Assembly (NCBI RefSeq): GCF_014324365.1
Contig: NZ_QEIG01000019.1
Location: 18,245 to 82,244 of the forward strand
DNA from: Algoriphagus sp. AK58
GTDB taxonomy: Bacteria; Bacteroidota; Bacteroidia; Cytophagales; Cyclobacteriaceae
Length of the DNA stretch: 64,000 nucleotides
Direction: 5' to 3'
In this document: piece after piece, positions 48,501 through 56,996 of the stretch
Position numbering within the stretch: position 1 is the stretch's first letter
How the letters are laid out: each line of letters starts with the position of its first letter
The notes under the pieces: generated by a model
Databases searched by the model: none
What the model was told of the DNA's origin: nothing
Seen by the model: the letters and a program-made list of their open reading frames with translations, nothing else
Made by a program: the position numbers and the translations under genes

Positions 48501-48742
48501 TGATGACTTCGTTCGCCTTTATCTGTGGTCTGATTCCGTTGACCATAGCTTCCGGTGCAGGAGCGATCGGTAACCGTACCATCGGTACTGCCGCCGCCGG
48601 AGGAATGCTCATCGGAACTGTGATCGGGGTATTTCTGATTCCAGGCTTATATGTGGTTTTTGAAACCATAGATACAAGGATGAAAGAGAAGAAGGCCAAA
48701 AGATTGCAGATCAACACCCAAACTCAGGAGGTTCACGCATGA
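45575..48742 (+). CDS. AcrB-type (HAE1) multidrug RND permease
   Basis: 1055 residues, the usual length, with two repeats of a six-helix bundle and large periplasmic loops. N-terminus FIRRPILSTVISVFITLLGILAL and FPDIVPPAVTVTARYTGANAE are HAE1 signatures. In helix 4 the proton-relay pair reads VDNAIVVVEAVH: the first Asp (AcrB Asp407) is kept and the second is Asn. The helix-10 Lys of GLLGKNAILIIE is present. Substrates are probably hydrophobic drugs or detergents, exported with proton import. Its stop overlaps the channel gene (ATGA). Confidence 0.94.
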   Translation: MLELFIRRPILSTVISVFITLLGILALTSLPITQFPDIVPPAVTVTARYTGANAEVLAKAVATPLERAINGVPGMEYMTSVNTNDGISLINIVFKVGTDPDQAAVNVQNRVATVLDELPEEVIRAGVQTEKEVNSMLLYLNLTTSDTTQDEKFVYNFADINILPELKRIDGVGRAEIMGMKDYAMRVWLKPDRLAAYDLSPQDVTEAIRAQNVEAAPGKSGISSDRDPQALQYVLKYTGKFNQEEEYRNITLKALADGSLLKLKDVADIEFDALEYSMVSMTDGKPSASIMIKQRPGSNAREVISNIKAKMEEIQESSFPPGMTFNVSYDVSRFLDASIYEVVKTLIEAFLLVFIVVFLFLQDFRSTLIPAIAVPVSLVGTLFFMQLFGFSINLLTLFALVLAIGIVVDNAIVVVEAVHVKMHELKMNALDATIAAMKEIGGAIVAITLVMSAVFIPVSFLSGPVGIFYRQFSLTLAIAIVISGINALTLSPALCAMMLKPMHHAGEGHESALQKFFNGFNAKYDALAGKYLGVVKSIANRKAITYGALVLFFVLTYGMISIVPSGFIPNEDQGMIYVNVTTPPGATVDRTSEIMDEVQAALLPLEEVETVSTLAGYSLLTETAGASYGMGMINLAPWDAREKNVNQLIADYTERTSHIKGADIQFLAPPPVPGFGNASGFELRLQDRSGTDLGNMARVNEEFIQALNDRPEIEGAFTNFDPSFPQFLLSVDHDKAAKLGVSVNDAMETLQSYIGSYYASNFIRYGQMYKVMIQASPEYRTSPESLLEMYAKNKEGEMVPYSNFVSLERVYGPEQLTRYNMFTSALISGDAAPGYSSGDAIKAVEEVAASTLPRGYDIDWSGITREQIASGNQAVYIFLICLVFVYLLLAAQYESYMLPLPVILSLPAGIFGSYFFLQLVGLQNDIYAQVSLVMLIGLLGKNAILIIEIAIQNRNRGISILQSAINGGIERLRPILMTSFAFICGLIPLTIASGAGAIGNRTIGTAAAGGMLIGTVIGVFLIPGLYVVFETIDTRMKEKKAKRLQINTQTQEVHA

Positions 48743-50178
48743 AAAAGATAGCTATGATATGCGTCTTGGGGCTGATGTTGGCTTCTGGATGTAAAGTCGG
48801 TGAGGTGACCTCACCTCAATCTTCGATTCAATTGCCCGGTGAGTTTGCAGCGACACAACTTGCTTCCTCCGACTCAGTGGTTCAGGTTTCTTGGGAGGAT
48901 TTTTTCAGGGATGAAAATCTGAAAGGATTGATTTCCTCTGCTCTTTCCAACAATCAGGATAATCTCATGACGCTGGAGCGGATCAAGTCCGCCAAAGCAT
49001 CCATGATGGCTGCCAAAGCAGGCCTTTTCCCTTCCATCTCGGGAATGGCAAGCGCTTCTCAGCGAAAGTTTGGAGAGTACACCATGGATGGGGTAGGAAA
49101 TTTTGATACCAATCTATCCGAAGACCTTCCAGAGGACAAGCGAATTCCGGATCCTTACAAAGATTTTGTGGTAGGTGCCAATTTTTCTTGGGAAGTGGAC
49201 GTCTGGGGAAAACTTAGAAACCAAAGAAAAGCAGCTGTATCTCGCTATATGGCTTCGGAGGAGTTTTCCAAAAGCGTCCGAACATGGCTGGTTTCCGAGA
49301 TCGCTACTACGTACTATGAGTTGTTGGCCATCGATGCAGAGATTCAGGTGTTGAATGAAAACATCCGTCTTCAGGATTTGGCCTTGCAGCTGATCATCGA
49401 ACTGAAAGAAGGAGGACGAGCGAATCAACTCGCCATCGATCAGTTTGAAGCCTTGGTGCTTAACTCCAAATCTCAACTGGAGGCAAAGCTTCGAGAGCAA
49501 AAAACGCTGGAATATGGCCTCACCCGATTAGTTGGTAAAGTAGAAGTTCCTCTGGATCGCACCAATCTGGATAATGCCGTGGATACTCCAAAAGTAATGG
49601 AAATTGGAATTCCTGCCCAGTTGATCCAGTCTAGGCCTGATGTACGGGAAGCAGAGTTGAACTTGCAGGCTACCAAGTTTGATGTGGCTTCGGCCAAAGC
49701 TGCATTTTATCCTTCCATCAACCTATTCGGAATGGCAGGTTTCAATGCCTTTGAATTCTCCAAGCTCTTTTTTAATCCGGCTTCGACCATGTACCAAATG
49801 GGTGCGGGATTGACGGCTCCGATTTTCAACAGAAGAGAAATTCAAACCCGGTTTGAAATAGCTAAAGCGGATCAAAGAATTGCCTTGCTAGACTATGAGA
49901 AACGTACCCTAAATGCCTATCTCGAGGTACTTGACCTAGTCAATCAGATCGCAACATTTGAAAATCAGTTGAAGCTTAAGGAAAATGAAGTTCAGGTTTT
50001 GCAGCGTTCGATTGAAAACTCAAATACGCTCTTTTCGGTAGGATACGCCAATTACCTCGAAGTAATCACCGCACAGACGAGAGCGTTGGAGTCTGCGATC
50101 GAACTGGCAGACCTCAAAGCATCCCGTCTGCAGTCCCACGTGCAGCTCTATAGGGCATTGGGAGGAGGTTGGAATTAA
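48739..50178 (+). CDS. TolC/NodT-type outer-membrane efflux lipoprotein
   Basis: 479 residues with a lipoprotein signal (LMLASGC, Cys18). Two outer-membrane-efflux-protein repeats are visible: ISSALSNNQDNLMTLERIKSAKA to YYELLAIDAEIQVLNENI, and SRPDVREAELNLQATKFDVASAKAAFYPSINLFG to the C-terminal helix ending LYRALGGGWN. This is the NodT/OprM subgroup that forms the trimeric exit duct. The gene overlaps the pump stop by four bases and ends the operon before a strong terminator. Confidence 0.93.
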   Translation: MKKIAMICVLGLMLASGCKVGEVTSPQSSIQLPGEFAATQLASSDSVVQVSWEDFFRDENLKGLISSALSNNQDNLMTLERIKSAKASMMAAKAGLFPSISGMASASQRKFGEYTMDGVGNFDTNLSEDLPEDKRIPDPYKDFVVGANFSWEVDVWGKLRNQRKAAVSRYMASEEFSKSVRTWLVSEIATTYYELLAIDAEIQVLNENIRLQDLALQLIIELKEGGRANQLAIDQFEALVLNSKSQLEAKLREQKTLEYGLTRLVGKVEVPLDRTNLDNAVDTPKVMEIGIPAQLIQSRPDVREAELNLQATKFDVASAKAAFYPSINLFGMAGFNAFEFSKLFFNPASTMYQMGAGLTAPIFNRREIQTRFEIAKADQRIALLDYEKRTLNAYLEVLDLVNQIATFENQLKLKENEVQVLQRSIENSNTLFSVGYANYLEVITAQTRALESAIELADLKASRLQSHVQLYRALGGGWN

Positions 50179-50192
50179 CCTATCTATCAAAG

Positions 50193-50226
50193 AAAAAGAC
50201 CGGATTTCGTTCCGGTCTTTTTTTTG
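50193..50226 (+). terminator. Rho-independent terminator of the AcrAB-TolC-type operon
   Basis: AAAAAGACCGGA pairs with TCCGGTCTTTTT around a TTTCGT loop and is followed by more T. It begins 14 bases after the channel gene stop and faces the convergent DUF4440 gene. Confidence 0.9.
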
Positions 50227-50252
50227 CTCAGTCCAGTAATCTTTGGCAAGAT

Positions 50253-50684
50253 TTAGGGCTGAGGCATTCGGAAAGCCTGACGGGCAAGTAACTTCCACCC
50301 TCCGTCTTCCTTGCTCCAAATCATCAATAGGCCGATATCCAACTTGTTTACCTGGCCATTCGAACCTGCAATTTCGGCCAGGACTTTATGACGAACGATT
50401 GCCAGATCTTTTCTTGGAAAGCTGATTTCCTGATTGGAGATATCCCATTTTTGGTAATCGGATTTTTTGGAAGCAAATACCTCAATAAATGCTTCCTGAT
50501 TTTCTATAACCCCACTGGAATGGCCATAAGAAAGATTTTTCGAGGTAAGTTTTCTAAGAGCATCTGCATCTTCGGCCAGCATGGCGGTCCGTAAATCCTG
50601 AATGGCCTTTTCCACTTCCTTTTCGGATTGGGCAAAAGCCACATGGAGACTCATGGCAAAGAGGAGCGTAAGGATTAGTTTCAT
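50253..50684 (-). CDS. Secreted DUF4440 / SnoaL-like (NTF2-fold) protein
   Basis: 143 residues with a signal peptide cleaved after SLHVAFAQ. The mature part KAIQDLRTAMLAEDADALRKLTSKNLSYGHSSGVIENQEAFIE and the final W-K-LLARQAFR strand match the DUF4440 (NTF2-like) fold, which in other proteins binds small ligands or serves as an enzyme scaffold. No catalytic residues can be named. It lies 33 bases after the DUF885 gene on the same strand, possibly co-transcribed. Confidence 0.85.
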   Translation of the reverse strand: MKLILTLLFAMSLHVAFAQSEKEVEKAIQDLRTAMLAEDADALRKLTSKNLSYGHSSGVIENQEAFIEVFASKKSDYQKWDISNQEISFPRKDLAIVRHKVLAEIAGSNGQVNKLDIGLLMIWSKEDGGWKLLARQAFRMPQP

Positions 50685-50717
50685 AGTAATGAGATTTGGT
50701 TAAGGTTCTTTTCCAGA

Positions 50718-52391
50718 TTAAAACGGTTTAGGCTTTTGGGCATATCCTTGGACTATGGTTTTTACTGGCAGATCGACTCCTGTCATTTGCCAAGTACCAA
50801 GGGAAATGGGAATACCACCGATGGAATTGAGCTGATCAAAGAAGTCCTTGGCTTGAAACTCCATTCCCTTGGCTTCCTTAATTCTCGCATATTCTGCCAT
50901 GGCGTTTTCCAAGAGGTATTTTCCGGTGATGTAGCTGGTTCCATAGCCCGGTTGTCTTAAATAAAGATGCTGCTCAAAGATCAAGAGTTCTTTTTCAGTC
51001 TTCATCCAGCCACGGGGCGTGTATTCCGAATGAATGCCCCCAGCCTCTTCCATGCTCATTTCATTGGCATGGGCGTAGAGCGAACCTAAACCTCTTGCTG
51101 CCCGCTGGGCGATCATGATATAAACTATTTCCCGGCTTCGGGGACTGTCGTCGTAGAGCCCTGCATTCATCCACATCTCTTCTACAGCTGTGGCGGTTCC
51201 CTCATTTCTGGAATCGAAAATATTGTAGAGCAATGGGCCCCGTCGGATTTCCGAAGGGTGAGGATCATTGTCCATGATTGCCAATTCAAACCAATGGTAG
51301 AAATGGGAATAAAGAGGTCTGGGATCCAAATGAGCGGTGATCCAAAAGAAATTTCTTCGCTCTTCAGGTACAAAACCTCCCAAATGCGCCCTTAAAGCAA
51401 GATCAAAATAGTCCTTTACCGTGACGATGTTTTGTTCCTCGAGGAAGTTCATCAGGCTTTTAGCAGCAGCTTCAGCTTGGGCTTGGTAAGCCTCCGGCGA
51501 ATTTGCAGCTTGGAGTGGAGGGAGAGTTCTGTTTCGATGCTCTTCCAGTTTGAGATTGGACCAAGCGCGGGCTAGTTCCCGCTTTAACAGCATCACTTCA
51601 TCTTCCCAGGTCAAAGGAACCAAGTGCACATTTTGTAGGTACCAAGTATAGTTTTCCTTACCAATGCCGGATGGGCCGGTTTTGGAGGGAGCTTGCTCTT
51701 TGAGCCAGACAGCGAGCTCCGAGGTAGAGGATTTTGCGGATTCAATGGCTTGGACTATCTCCGCATCCTCTTTTACTCCGGGAAATTCCAAAATGGTATC
51801 CAAATCCTTAATCTGAAATTCAATATCCCTGATTCCGGCTATCCAGAGGTCTTTGGCATTGCCTGTCAGGTTTTTCTTGGCTTGCTCATTGAGAGGTGGA
51901 ATGACTTTCAGGTCCGCAAGAAATTTCTCTTTATTTGCTGGAGAAAGCGGAAAAGAATAAGTCCACACTTCGGTGGTGCGATGATGCGTAGGCCCTTCAT
52001 GAGCGGGTACATCACTGCGGTCCATCCAAATGGATTTGTAATAGGCCGGGTCTCTTTCCCAAGGTTTTAATACGTGGAAATTAAATTCATACCCATTCAT
52101 CTCTGCCCAGACAATATGCCAATCCACTTGTTGCTCAGCGGGCCAGTTAGCAAATTCTATAGCGTTCAGTTTTTTCCTTAAGCGTTCGAATTCCGCCTGC
52201 CTGTTTTGGAACGTTTCGGAGGTATAGTCAGGGGCACCCTCACGTAAAGGAGGAGTTTCAAAAGCTCTCCATTCGTGGAATAGTGCCACTAAGTCGGCAT
52301 AGTTTTCACTTTTGGGTAAGTCTGCGGATGGAGTTTCACTTTTGCAGGAAAGCAAAAGAACGAGTCCAAGGAAAATCAGGTATTGCCGCAT
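50718..52391 (-). CDS. DUF885-family lipoprotein
   Basis: 557 residues with lipoprotein signal (VLLLSC, Cys16). It contains the DUF885 helical metallopeptidase-like body; a conserved motif near the C-terminal third is [17 protein letters not shown] and [26 protein letters not shown]885 proteins are distant M3-like or carboxypeptidase-Taq-like folds, but in this sequence the HExxH zinc motif expected of active members is replaced ([17 protein letters not shown]), so peptidase activity is doubtful. It should be tethered in the periplasm or on the outer membrane. Confidence 0.8.
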   Translation of the reverse strand: MRQYLIFLGLVLLLSCKSETPSADLPKSENYADLVALFHEWRAFETPPLREGAPDYTSETFQNRQAEFERLRKKLNAIEFANWPAEQQVDWHIVWAEMNGYEFNFHVLKPWERDPAYYKSIWMDRSDVPAHEGPTHHRTTEVWTYSFPLSPANKEKFLADLKVIPPLNEQAKKNLTGNAKDLWIAGIRDIEFQIKDLDTILEFPGVKEDAEIVQAIESAKSSTSELAVWLKEQAPSKTGPSGIGKENYTWYLQNVHLVPLTWEDEVMLLKRELARAWSNLKLEEHRNRTLPPLQAANSPEAYQAQAEAAAKSLMNFLEEQNIVTVKDYFDLALRAHLGGFVPEERRNFFWITAHLDPRPLYSHFYHWFELAIMDNDPHPSEIRRGPLLYNIFDSRNEGTATAVEEMWMNAGLYDDSPRSREIVYIMIAQRAARGLGSLYAHANEMSMEEAGGIHSEYTPRGWMKTEKELLIFEQHLYLRQPGYGTSYITGKYLLENAMAEYARIKEAKGMEFQAKDFFDQLNSIGGIPISLGTWQMTGVDLPVKTIVQGYAQKPKPF

Positions 52392-52445
52392 GGAATTCTT
52401 GGGAAGGGGTGGGTATTTTAACTGTAAGGAATACTTTTGGGGGTT

Positions 52446-53891
52446 TTATTTTCCTATGACTTTGATGGTGGTTCCGGCACTGATTTGATCCGTAAGCAGC
52501 ATGCCATTGAGAATGGCCAATTCATCAAATCTTTCCTTGGGCATATTGAAACTTTGTAAAGCGGCCTGAAGGGTCATGGATTTGGTGAGCGTTTTGAGTC
52601 TCAACAAGTCAGGTTTTCGGTTCAGTTTTTCTAAGTCTTTCAGTTCTTTGAAATTTCTTATGGTGGCAAGAAACTCATTTTGATAGTTCTGGAATTTGGA
52701 TAACTCCGAAATGCCCATGAAGCTGTACATATTGCCCCCAAATTGGATCATGGTGATGACAACCCGAATGCTTCCGTTTTCCTGCTTTTGATCCGCAATG
52801 GCAATAAAGGCGGGAAGTCCGTTGATGGTTTCTTTTTTCGACTCCACCACTTCCAATTTATGCTGCTGAATAAAAGCCTGGGTGGCTTCTTCGGGAGAGT
52901 TGCCCTTTGCCAAGGTGAGGGCCATAAGTGCATCCCCTGATTTCGGAGCCATTTGTACTTGCTGAGGGGAATTTTGAAAACTCCATCCTTGAGGAGTGGG
53001 GAATTGGAATTTTAACACAGGATGGTAAAACACATTGTTTTCCAAAAAGCCTTGTCTGGGATCTTCTCCCAAGACAATCCCATCAATTTTTTTCAGGTAG
53101 CTATCCCGGTTTACCGCTGGATTTTGAAGGTCGAGCTTTTTTTTCCAATCTTCGGCCAGCCTCGCCACCGTCACATTCCTTTCAGAAGGAGAGGGGTGTG
53201 TGGAGAGAAATTCAGGAATTTCACTGGCCCCTGATTTTGCCCCTTGCCTTTCCAAGGTTTTGAAAAAATCGGCCATTTCAGCGGCATTATAGCCGATTTT
53301 TGAGGAATACTCTACCCCCAATTCGTCGGATTGGCGCTCTGCATCCCGTCCGAAACTAAGCAAGGCCAACTGCATGCCTTGGGATAAAGGCTCTACAAAT
53401 TGGGAAATTTCAGGCACCAAAATCACTCCCGCAATCAATCCTACCTGACCTAAAATCTGGTTTCGTTGCTGAATTACGGAATGCCTTGCGGTAATGTGGC
53501 CTATCTCATGTCCCAAGACTCCTGCGAATTCAGCTTCATTGTTGAAATGAGCCATGATCCCACGGGTAAAATAAACATAGCCTCCCGGCACAGCGAAGGC
53601 GTTGATCACCGGAGAATCCACGATTTTGAACTGGTACTCGAGTTGGGGGCGATGGGAAATAGCGGCCATTTGTTTGCCCTTCTCGGTAATAAATTGCTGT
53701 AAATCCGGGTCTTCATACAATCCGAAATACGCCACAATCTCAGGGTCTGACTGCTTTCCCATTTCGATTTCTTGGGCTTCAGACATTAATACTACCTGCT
53801 TTTTTCCGGTTACCGGATTGACCGCACATTCTACGGTAAACAAAAGTACTCCTGAGAAAATGAGGGTATTAAATAAAAATTGGGTTTTCAT
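52446..53891 (-). CDS. M48-family metalloprotease lipoprotein with LysM-like C-terminus
   Basis: 481 residues. Lipoprotein signal with Cys22 (LLFTVEC), then the M48 peptidase domain with zinc motif HEIGH at 128-132, a third ligand region in QSDELGVEYSSKIGYN, and a long linker. The C-terminus (about 437-481: TLQAALQSFNMPKERFDELAILNGMLLTDQISAGTTIKVIGK) has a LysM-like or PASTA-type look. Relatives (BepA/YfgC, LoiP) act in outer-membrane protein quality control in the periplasm. Single gene; its neighbour DUF885 ends 54 bases away on the same strand. Confidence 0.9.
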   Translation of the reverse strand: MKTQFLFNTLIFSGVLLFTVECAVNPVTGKKQVVLMSEAQEIEMGKQSDPEIVAYFGLYEDPDLQQFITEKGKQMAAISHRPQLEYQFKIVDSPVINAFAVPGGYVYFTRGIMAHFNNEAEFAGVLGHEIGHITARHSVIQQRNQILGQVGLIAGVILVPEISQFVEPLSQGMQLALLSFGRDAERQSDELGVEYSSKIGYNAAEMADFFKTLERQGAKSGASEIPEFLSTHPSPSERNVTVARLAEDWKKKLDLQNPAVNRDSYLKKIDGIVLGEDPRQGFLENNVFYHPVLKFQFPTPQGWSFQNSPQQVQMAPKSGDALMALTLAKGNSPEEATQAFIQQHKLEVVESKKETINGLPAFIAIADQKQENGSIRVVITMIQFGGNMYSFMGISELSKFQNYQNEFLATIRNFKELKDLEKLNRKPDLLRLKTLTKSMTLQAALQSFNMPKERFDELAILNGMLLTDQISAGTTIKVIGK

Positions 53892-53994
53892 GCAATCAAG
53901 AGTTTAGGTGGTCTTCCCATGAATAGGGTCTTTTCAAGATGGGTGTTTGCTGTTGGTTTAAACTCAATCCAATCAAAAGGATTCGTCTCCCGGT

Positions 53995-54405
53995 TCATTT
54001 TTTACCTGAAATTTTCCAGCCTAACCAAGCCATAGGGAAATAGGCGAGGAGAAGATCAGTGACATTGAACCACAAAGGGGCAGGCAAGGACATCACCATG
54101 AAAGTGCCTCCCATGAAGAACATCATACCGATAAACAAGGCAAGCTGTTTGGGAAAGGAGGCCGCTAATTTGGCTGTTACAAAAGCACCCACCAAGGTGC
54201 CCAAGGCATGGGCTAAAAATGGAATCAAAAAGTGCTTGGGTTCCATCAATGCCATGGCTGCAGCCAGGCCTTCTGACGTGGTCAGATCTGCTCCCTCAGG
54301 AGGAGGAATCAGAGCAGCGCTGTTCATAATCAAAAGAGAGTTGACAGTGCCTCCGATGAGCATACCCAGGATGACTGCGATGGTGTTTTTTAGGATAGGA
54401 TGCAT
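53995..54405 (-). CDS. Small four-helix membrane protein, unknown
   Basis: 136 residues with four hydrophobic segments (AVILGMLIGGTVNSLLIM, FLIPFLAHALGTLVGAFV, LALFIGMMFFMGGTFMVM, DLLLAYFPMAWLGW). The pattern with a long hydrophilic loop after helix 1 is typical of small DUF-type Bacteroidota inner-membrane proteins. Two bases separate it from the DUF1003 gene, so both are probably translated from one transcript. Function unknown. Confidence 0.75.
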   Translation of the reverse strand: MHPILKNTIAVILGMLIGGTVNSLLIMNSAALIPPPEGADLTTSEGLAAAMALMEPKHFLIPFLAHALGTLVGAFVTAKLAASFPKQLALFIGMMFFMGGTFMVMSLPAPLWFNVTDLLLAYFPMAWLGWKISGKK

Positions 54406-54406
54406 T

Positions 54407-55108
54407 TCAATGAGGTTTAAAATTTTTGATTTGTTTCAGAAGATCTTCCATATAGTCTACTTGTACCTCCTGTATTTCGAGTAGTTTTCTGTTTTGGTGT
54501 ACCAAAAGGTGGTCAATTTTTTCGCTAAGAATTTTAATCTCCAGCTCTGCTTTTAGGTCGATTTTGTAGTCATGCTCAGATCGGATTCGGTCTTTTGCTT
54601 CCTGCCTGTTTTGGCTCATCATAATGATTGGTGCCTGAATGGCTGCCAGGCAGGAAAGGATCAGATTGAGCAAGATAAAAGGGTAGGGGTCAAAGGGTTG
54701 ATTGACCAGAAGATAGGCATTGGTAATCATCCAAATGATCAGGAAAGTGAAAAAGATGAGAATAAACGTCCAACTGCCGCCAAAGGAGGCAATATGATCC
54801 GCCATTTTTTCACCTAAGGTAAGTTCGGGCTCTATCTCGTCTTGAATTTTTTCCGAAAGGATAGAATTATCCCGTATGGCCATCATCACCTGTTGATCGA
54901 TACGGGCCAGCTCTCCTTTTTCCTCTTCCATCATCCGGGTCAGGTACAATCGACGGTAAAAATTCATTTCCGATAAACTGATGCTGTCTTCCGGTCCAAA
55001 TCCAGGATGTTCCTGGCAGATCAGATCAAAAATTCCGGCACGGATTTCTGCTCCGATTACAGCTTCTCCGGTAGGAATTGGTTTTTGACTGATGTAGCTC
55101 TTTTTCAC
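54407..55108 (-). CDS. DUF1003 membrane protein
   Basis: 233 residues. A cytoplasmic N-terminal part of about 100 residues precedes the DUF1003 core: ADHIASFGGSWTFILIFFTFLIIWMITNAYLL, then PYPFILLNLILSCLAAIQAPIIMMSQNRQEAKDRIRSEHDYKIDLKAELEI, then a charged helical C-terminus (HLLVHQNRKLLEIQEVQVDY) likely forming a coiled coil. DUF1003 proteins have two helices and no established role. Grouped with the small membrane gene next to it. Confidence 0.88.
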   Translation of the reverse strand: MKKSYISQKPIPTGEAVIGAEIRAGIFDLICQEHPGFGPEDSISLSEMNFYRRLYLTRMMEEEKGELARIDQQVMMAIRDNSILSEKIQDEIEPELTLGEKMADHIASFGGSWTFILIFFTFLIIWMITNAYLLVNQPFDPYPFILLNLILSCLAAIQAPIIMMSQNRQEAKDRIRSEHDYKIDLKAELEIKILSEKIDHLLVHQNRKLLEIQEVQVDYMEDLLKQIKNFKPH

Positions 55109-55113
55109 TGATG

Positions 55114-55470
55114 TTAGCCTTTTCTTTTACCACTGAAGGTCCCTTTGGCCATTTCTGCCAAGTTGACCTTGCCACTTATGGCCGTAGGACTGGCCGTTCC
55201 GTCATAAGTAATCAGGTTGCCTTCTATGCTAAATTCCAGGTGCAGCACTGTGCCTTTCAAGGTACCGGTTACCTTAGATTCTCCTAAGGTGCCAGAATAA
55301 GTTCCCGTGATTTTTTCACCTTCTTGCTTCAGGACAAAAGTGGGTGTTCCGCTTCCCATATCCGTTTGGACATCTACCATCCAAGTGCCTGTAAGGTCAA
55401 TTTTTTGCTGTGCTTGGGTGTTGAATCCCAACACCCATACGAGGAAAAGAGAAAAGACAAATGATTTCAT
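55114..55470 (-). CDS. Small secreted beta-fold protein
   Basis: 118 residues with a signal peptide ending in NTQAQ. The mature part of about 100 residues is a run of short strands with Thr-Gly turns (LTGTWMVDVQTDMGSGTPTFVLKQEGEKITGTYSGTLGESKVTGTLKGT), the kind of repeated GTW/GTY pattern seen in small lipocalin-like or DUF-type domains often encoded with, or fused to, amidohydrolases in Bacteroidota. No enzyme motif. It lies five bases from the DUF1003 gene on the same strand. Confidence 0.7.
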   Translation of the reverse strand: MKSFVFSLFLVWVLGFNTQAQQKIDLTGTWMVDVQTDMGSGTPTFVLKQEGEKITGTYSGTLGESKVTGTLKGTVLHLEFSIEGNLITYDGTASPTAISGKVNLAEMAKGTFSGKRKG

Positions 55471-55531
55471 AGGAAATAAGGGTTTTGATTAGGATAAGTT
55501 ATCACTTATTCTCCTCCAATGCTCTCTTTTC

Positions 55532-56995
55532 TCAGGCATTTTTTGGTTCGATGACCGCCTCTGCTTCCATTTCTACCAAGTATTCTTCTCCAATCAAATC
55601 CGCTCTGACCATGGTGTTTGCCGGCTGAATACCTCCAAACCGCTGTCCATGCGCTCTGGAAATGGGTTCCCATTGATCGGCGTTGCGGATGAAAATCCTC
55701 GTTCGGACGACATCTTCCAAGTTTCCTCCCAGGGATTGGATAGCCCCTTCGATTTTGTCCAAAATAAAATGAGCCTGAGCTCCGGGGTCATTTCCCCCCA
55801 TGGCTTTGGCGCCGTGTGTGGCCGTGGTACCGGATACCAAAATGCGGTTCCCCTTTCTCACGGCACGGCTGAAGCCCGCAATATCCTCCCAAATCGTTCC
55901 GCTGAGGGCTTTCGTTCTTCCGTCTGACCCCTTCTGAGTGGGGTATGGAGAAGGGAATGATTCCACATGGTGACTCAAATCTCCTGAAGCCGTCAAAAAA
56001 GGAGGCTTTCGGTATTCATCCCCACAGTCGCCCGGAATCGCAGAAAGGGTATGTAGAACCTGTTTGATCTGCGATTCGTCTGCCTCATCCAAGCGGAAGG
56101 AAAAAAGCTGTTCATTGTCGGCGATATGTTCACTTTTTCCCAGACGGGCACCGATGATGACGCCTCCCACTGCCGGACGGGTTATGATGTAGTGACTGGC
56201 AATATTGGCAATGCCGACTCCGTGTTTTTTTGCAATCCCATCCAGGGTCTGGAGTAAGTCTTGGAATTGTGCCCAACCTCCGGCGGTATCAATGAAGCGC
56301 TTGTATTTCATCTGCGACCAGGTCAGGGATTCATTCAGCACAGGTTCGGGTTTTCCCAGCCATTTTTCGGAGAGAAAGCCGCCTGCCACTGTGCCAAAGG
56401 CCAACAGTTTCACACCGTGCTTCAGGCAAAGGGAAGTCATTTCACCTGCCGCCCGCTGGTCCAAAAGAGAATAGCAAACCTGATTACTTACTACTTGGAT
56501 TCCCGAATTGACGACGATGTTGAGGTGGGCCGTGTCAAAATTGGTGAGTCCGAGATACTTGATCAGTCCTTCCTCCTTGAGTTCCTGTAGCCAAAAGAGG
56601 CAATCTACCCAGCTTGGATGGGCATATTGCCAGGCGTGAAACTGCATCAGGTCAATCTGCTCACTTTGCATGCGGGTGAGGGCCGTCTCTACCGCTTTTC
56701 TGACTTGATCTTTGGTGATTCTGTCTGGAGAGGGAACCCATTTGGTGAAGAACTGTGCAGATTCGCTTCCGTAGGTTTGTCGGAAAACTCCCGTGATCTC
56801 CTCTGCCGAACCGTAGTGATCGGCCATGTCGAAGGTGGTAAATCCCGCATCCACATAGGCTTTCATGGATTGGGCGGCAAGGAAGGGGTCTACTTTGGTA
56901 CCGTCTCGCTCCAGGTCAGCAATCTGCCAGAGTCCGGTCAGGGCTCTGCAGATGGTTAATCCGGGGGCTAATTCGTGGTATTTGCTAAGGGTCAT
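55532..56995 (-). CDS. Aldo-keto reductase fused to a Rid-family domain
   Basis: 487 residues. Residues about 1-325 are an aldo-keto reductase barrel with the catalytic tetrad Asp56, Tyr61, Lys85 and His120 (FDMADHYGSAEE, FTKWV, MQFHAW). Residues about 350-487 are a RidA/YjgF/UK114 domain (ILVSGTTATHG, VVRTRIFIRN, PANTMVRADLIGEEYLVEMEAEAVIE). Aligned without gaps to E. coli RidA, the catalytic Arg105 is replaced by Asn, so imine hydrolysis by this domain is unlikely. The two-domain fusion suggests handling of a reactive keto or imine intermediate. One base separates it from the APC permease gene upstream. Confidence 0.88.
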   Translation of the reverse strand: MTLSKYHELAPGLTICRALTGLWQIADLERDGTKVDPFLAAQSMKAYVDAGFTTFDMADHYGSAEEITGVFRQTYGSESAQFFTKWVPSPDRITKDQVRKAVETALTRMQSEQIDLMQFHAWQYAHPSWVDCLFWLQELKEEGLIKYLGLTNFDTAHLNIVVNSGIQVVSNQVCYSLLDQRAAGEMTSLCLKHGVKLLAFGTVAGGFLSEKWLGKPEPVLNESLTWSQMKYKRFIDTAGGWAQFQDLLQTLDGIAKKHGVGIANIASHYIITRPAVGGVIIGARLGKSEHIADNEQLFSFRLDEADESQIKQVLHTLSAIPGDCGDEYRKPPFLTASGDLSHHVESFPSPYPTQKGSDGRTKALSGTIWEDIAGFSRAVRKGNRILVSGTTATHGAKAMGGNDPGAQAHFILDKIEGAIQSLGGNLEDVVRTRIFIRNADQWEPISRAHGQRFGGIQPANTMVRADLIGEEYLVEMEAEAVIEPKNA

Positions 56996-56996
56996 A

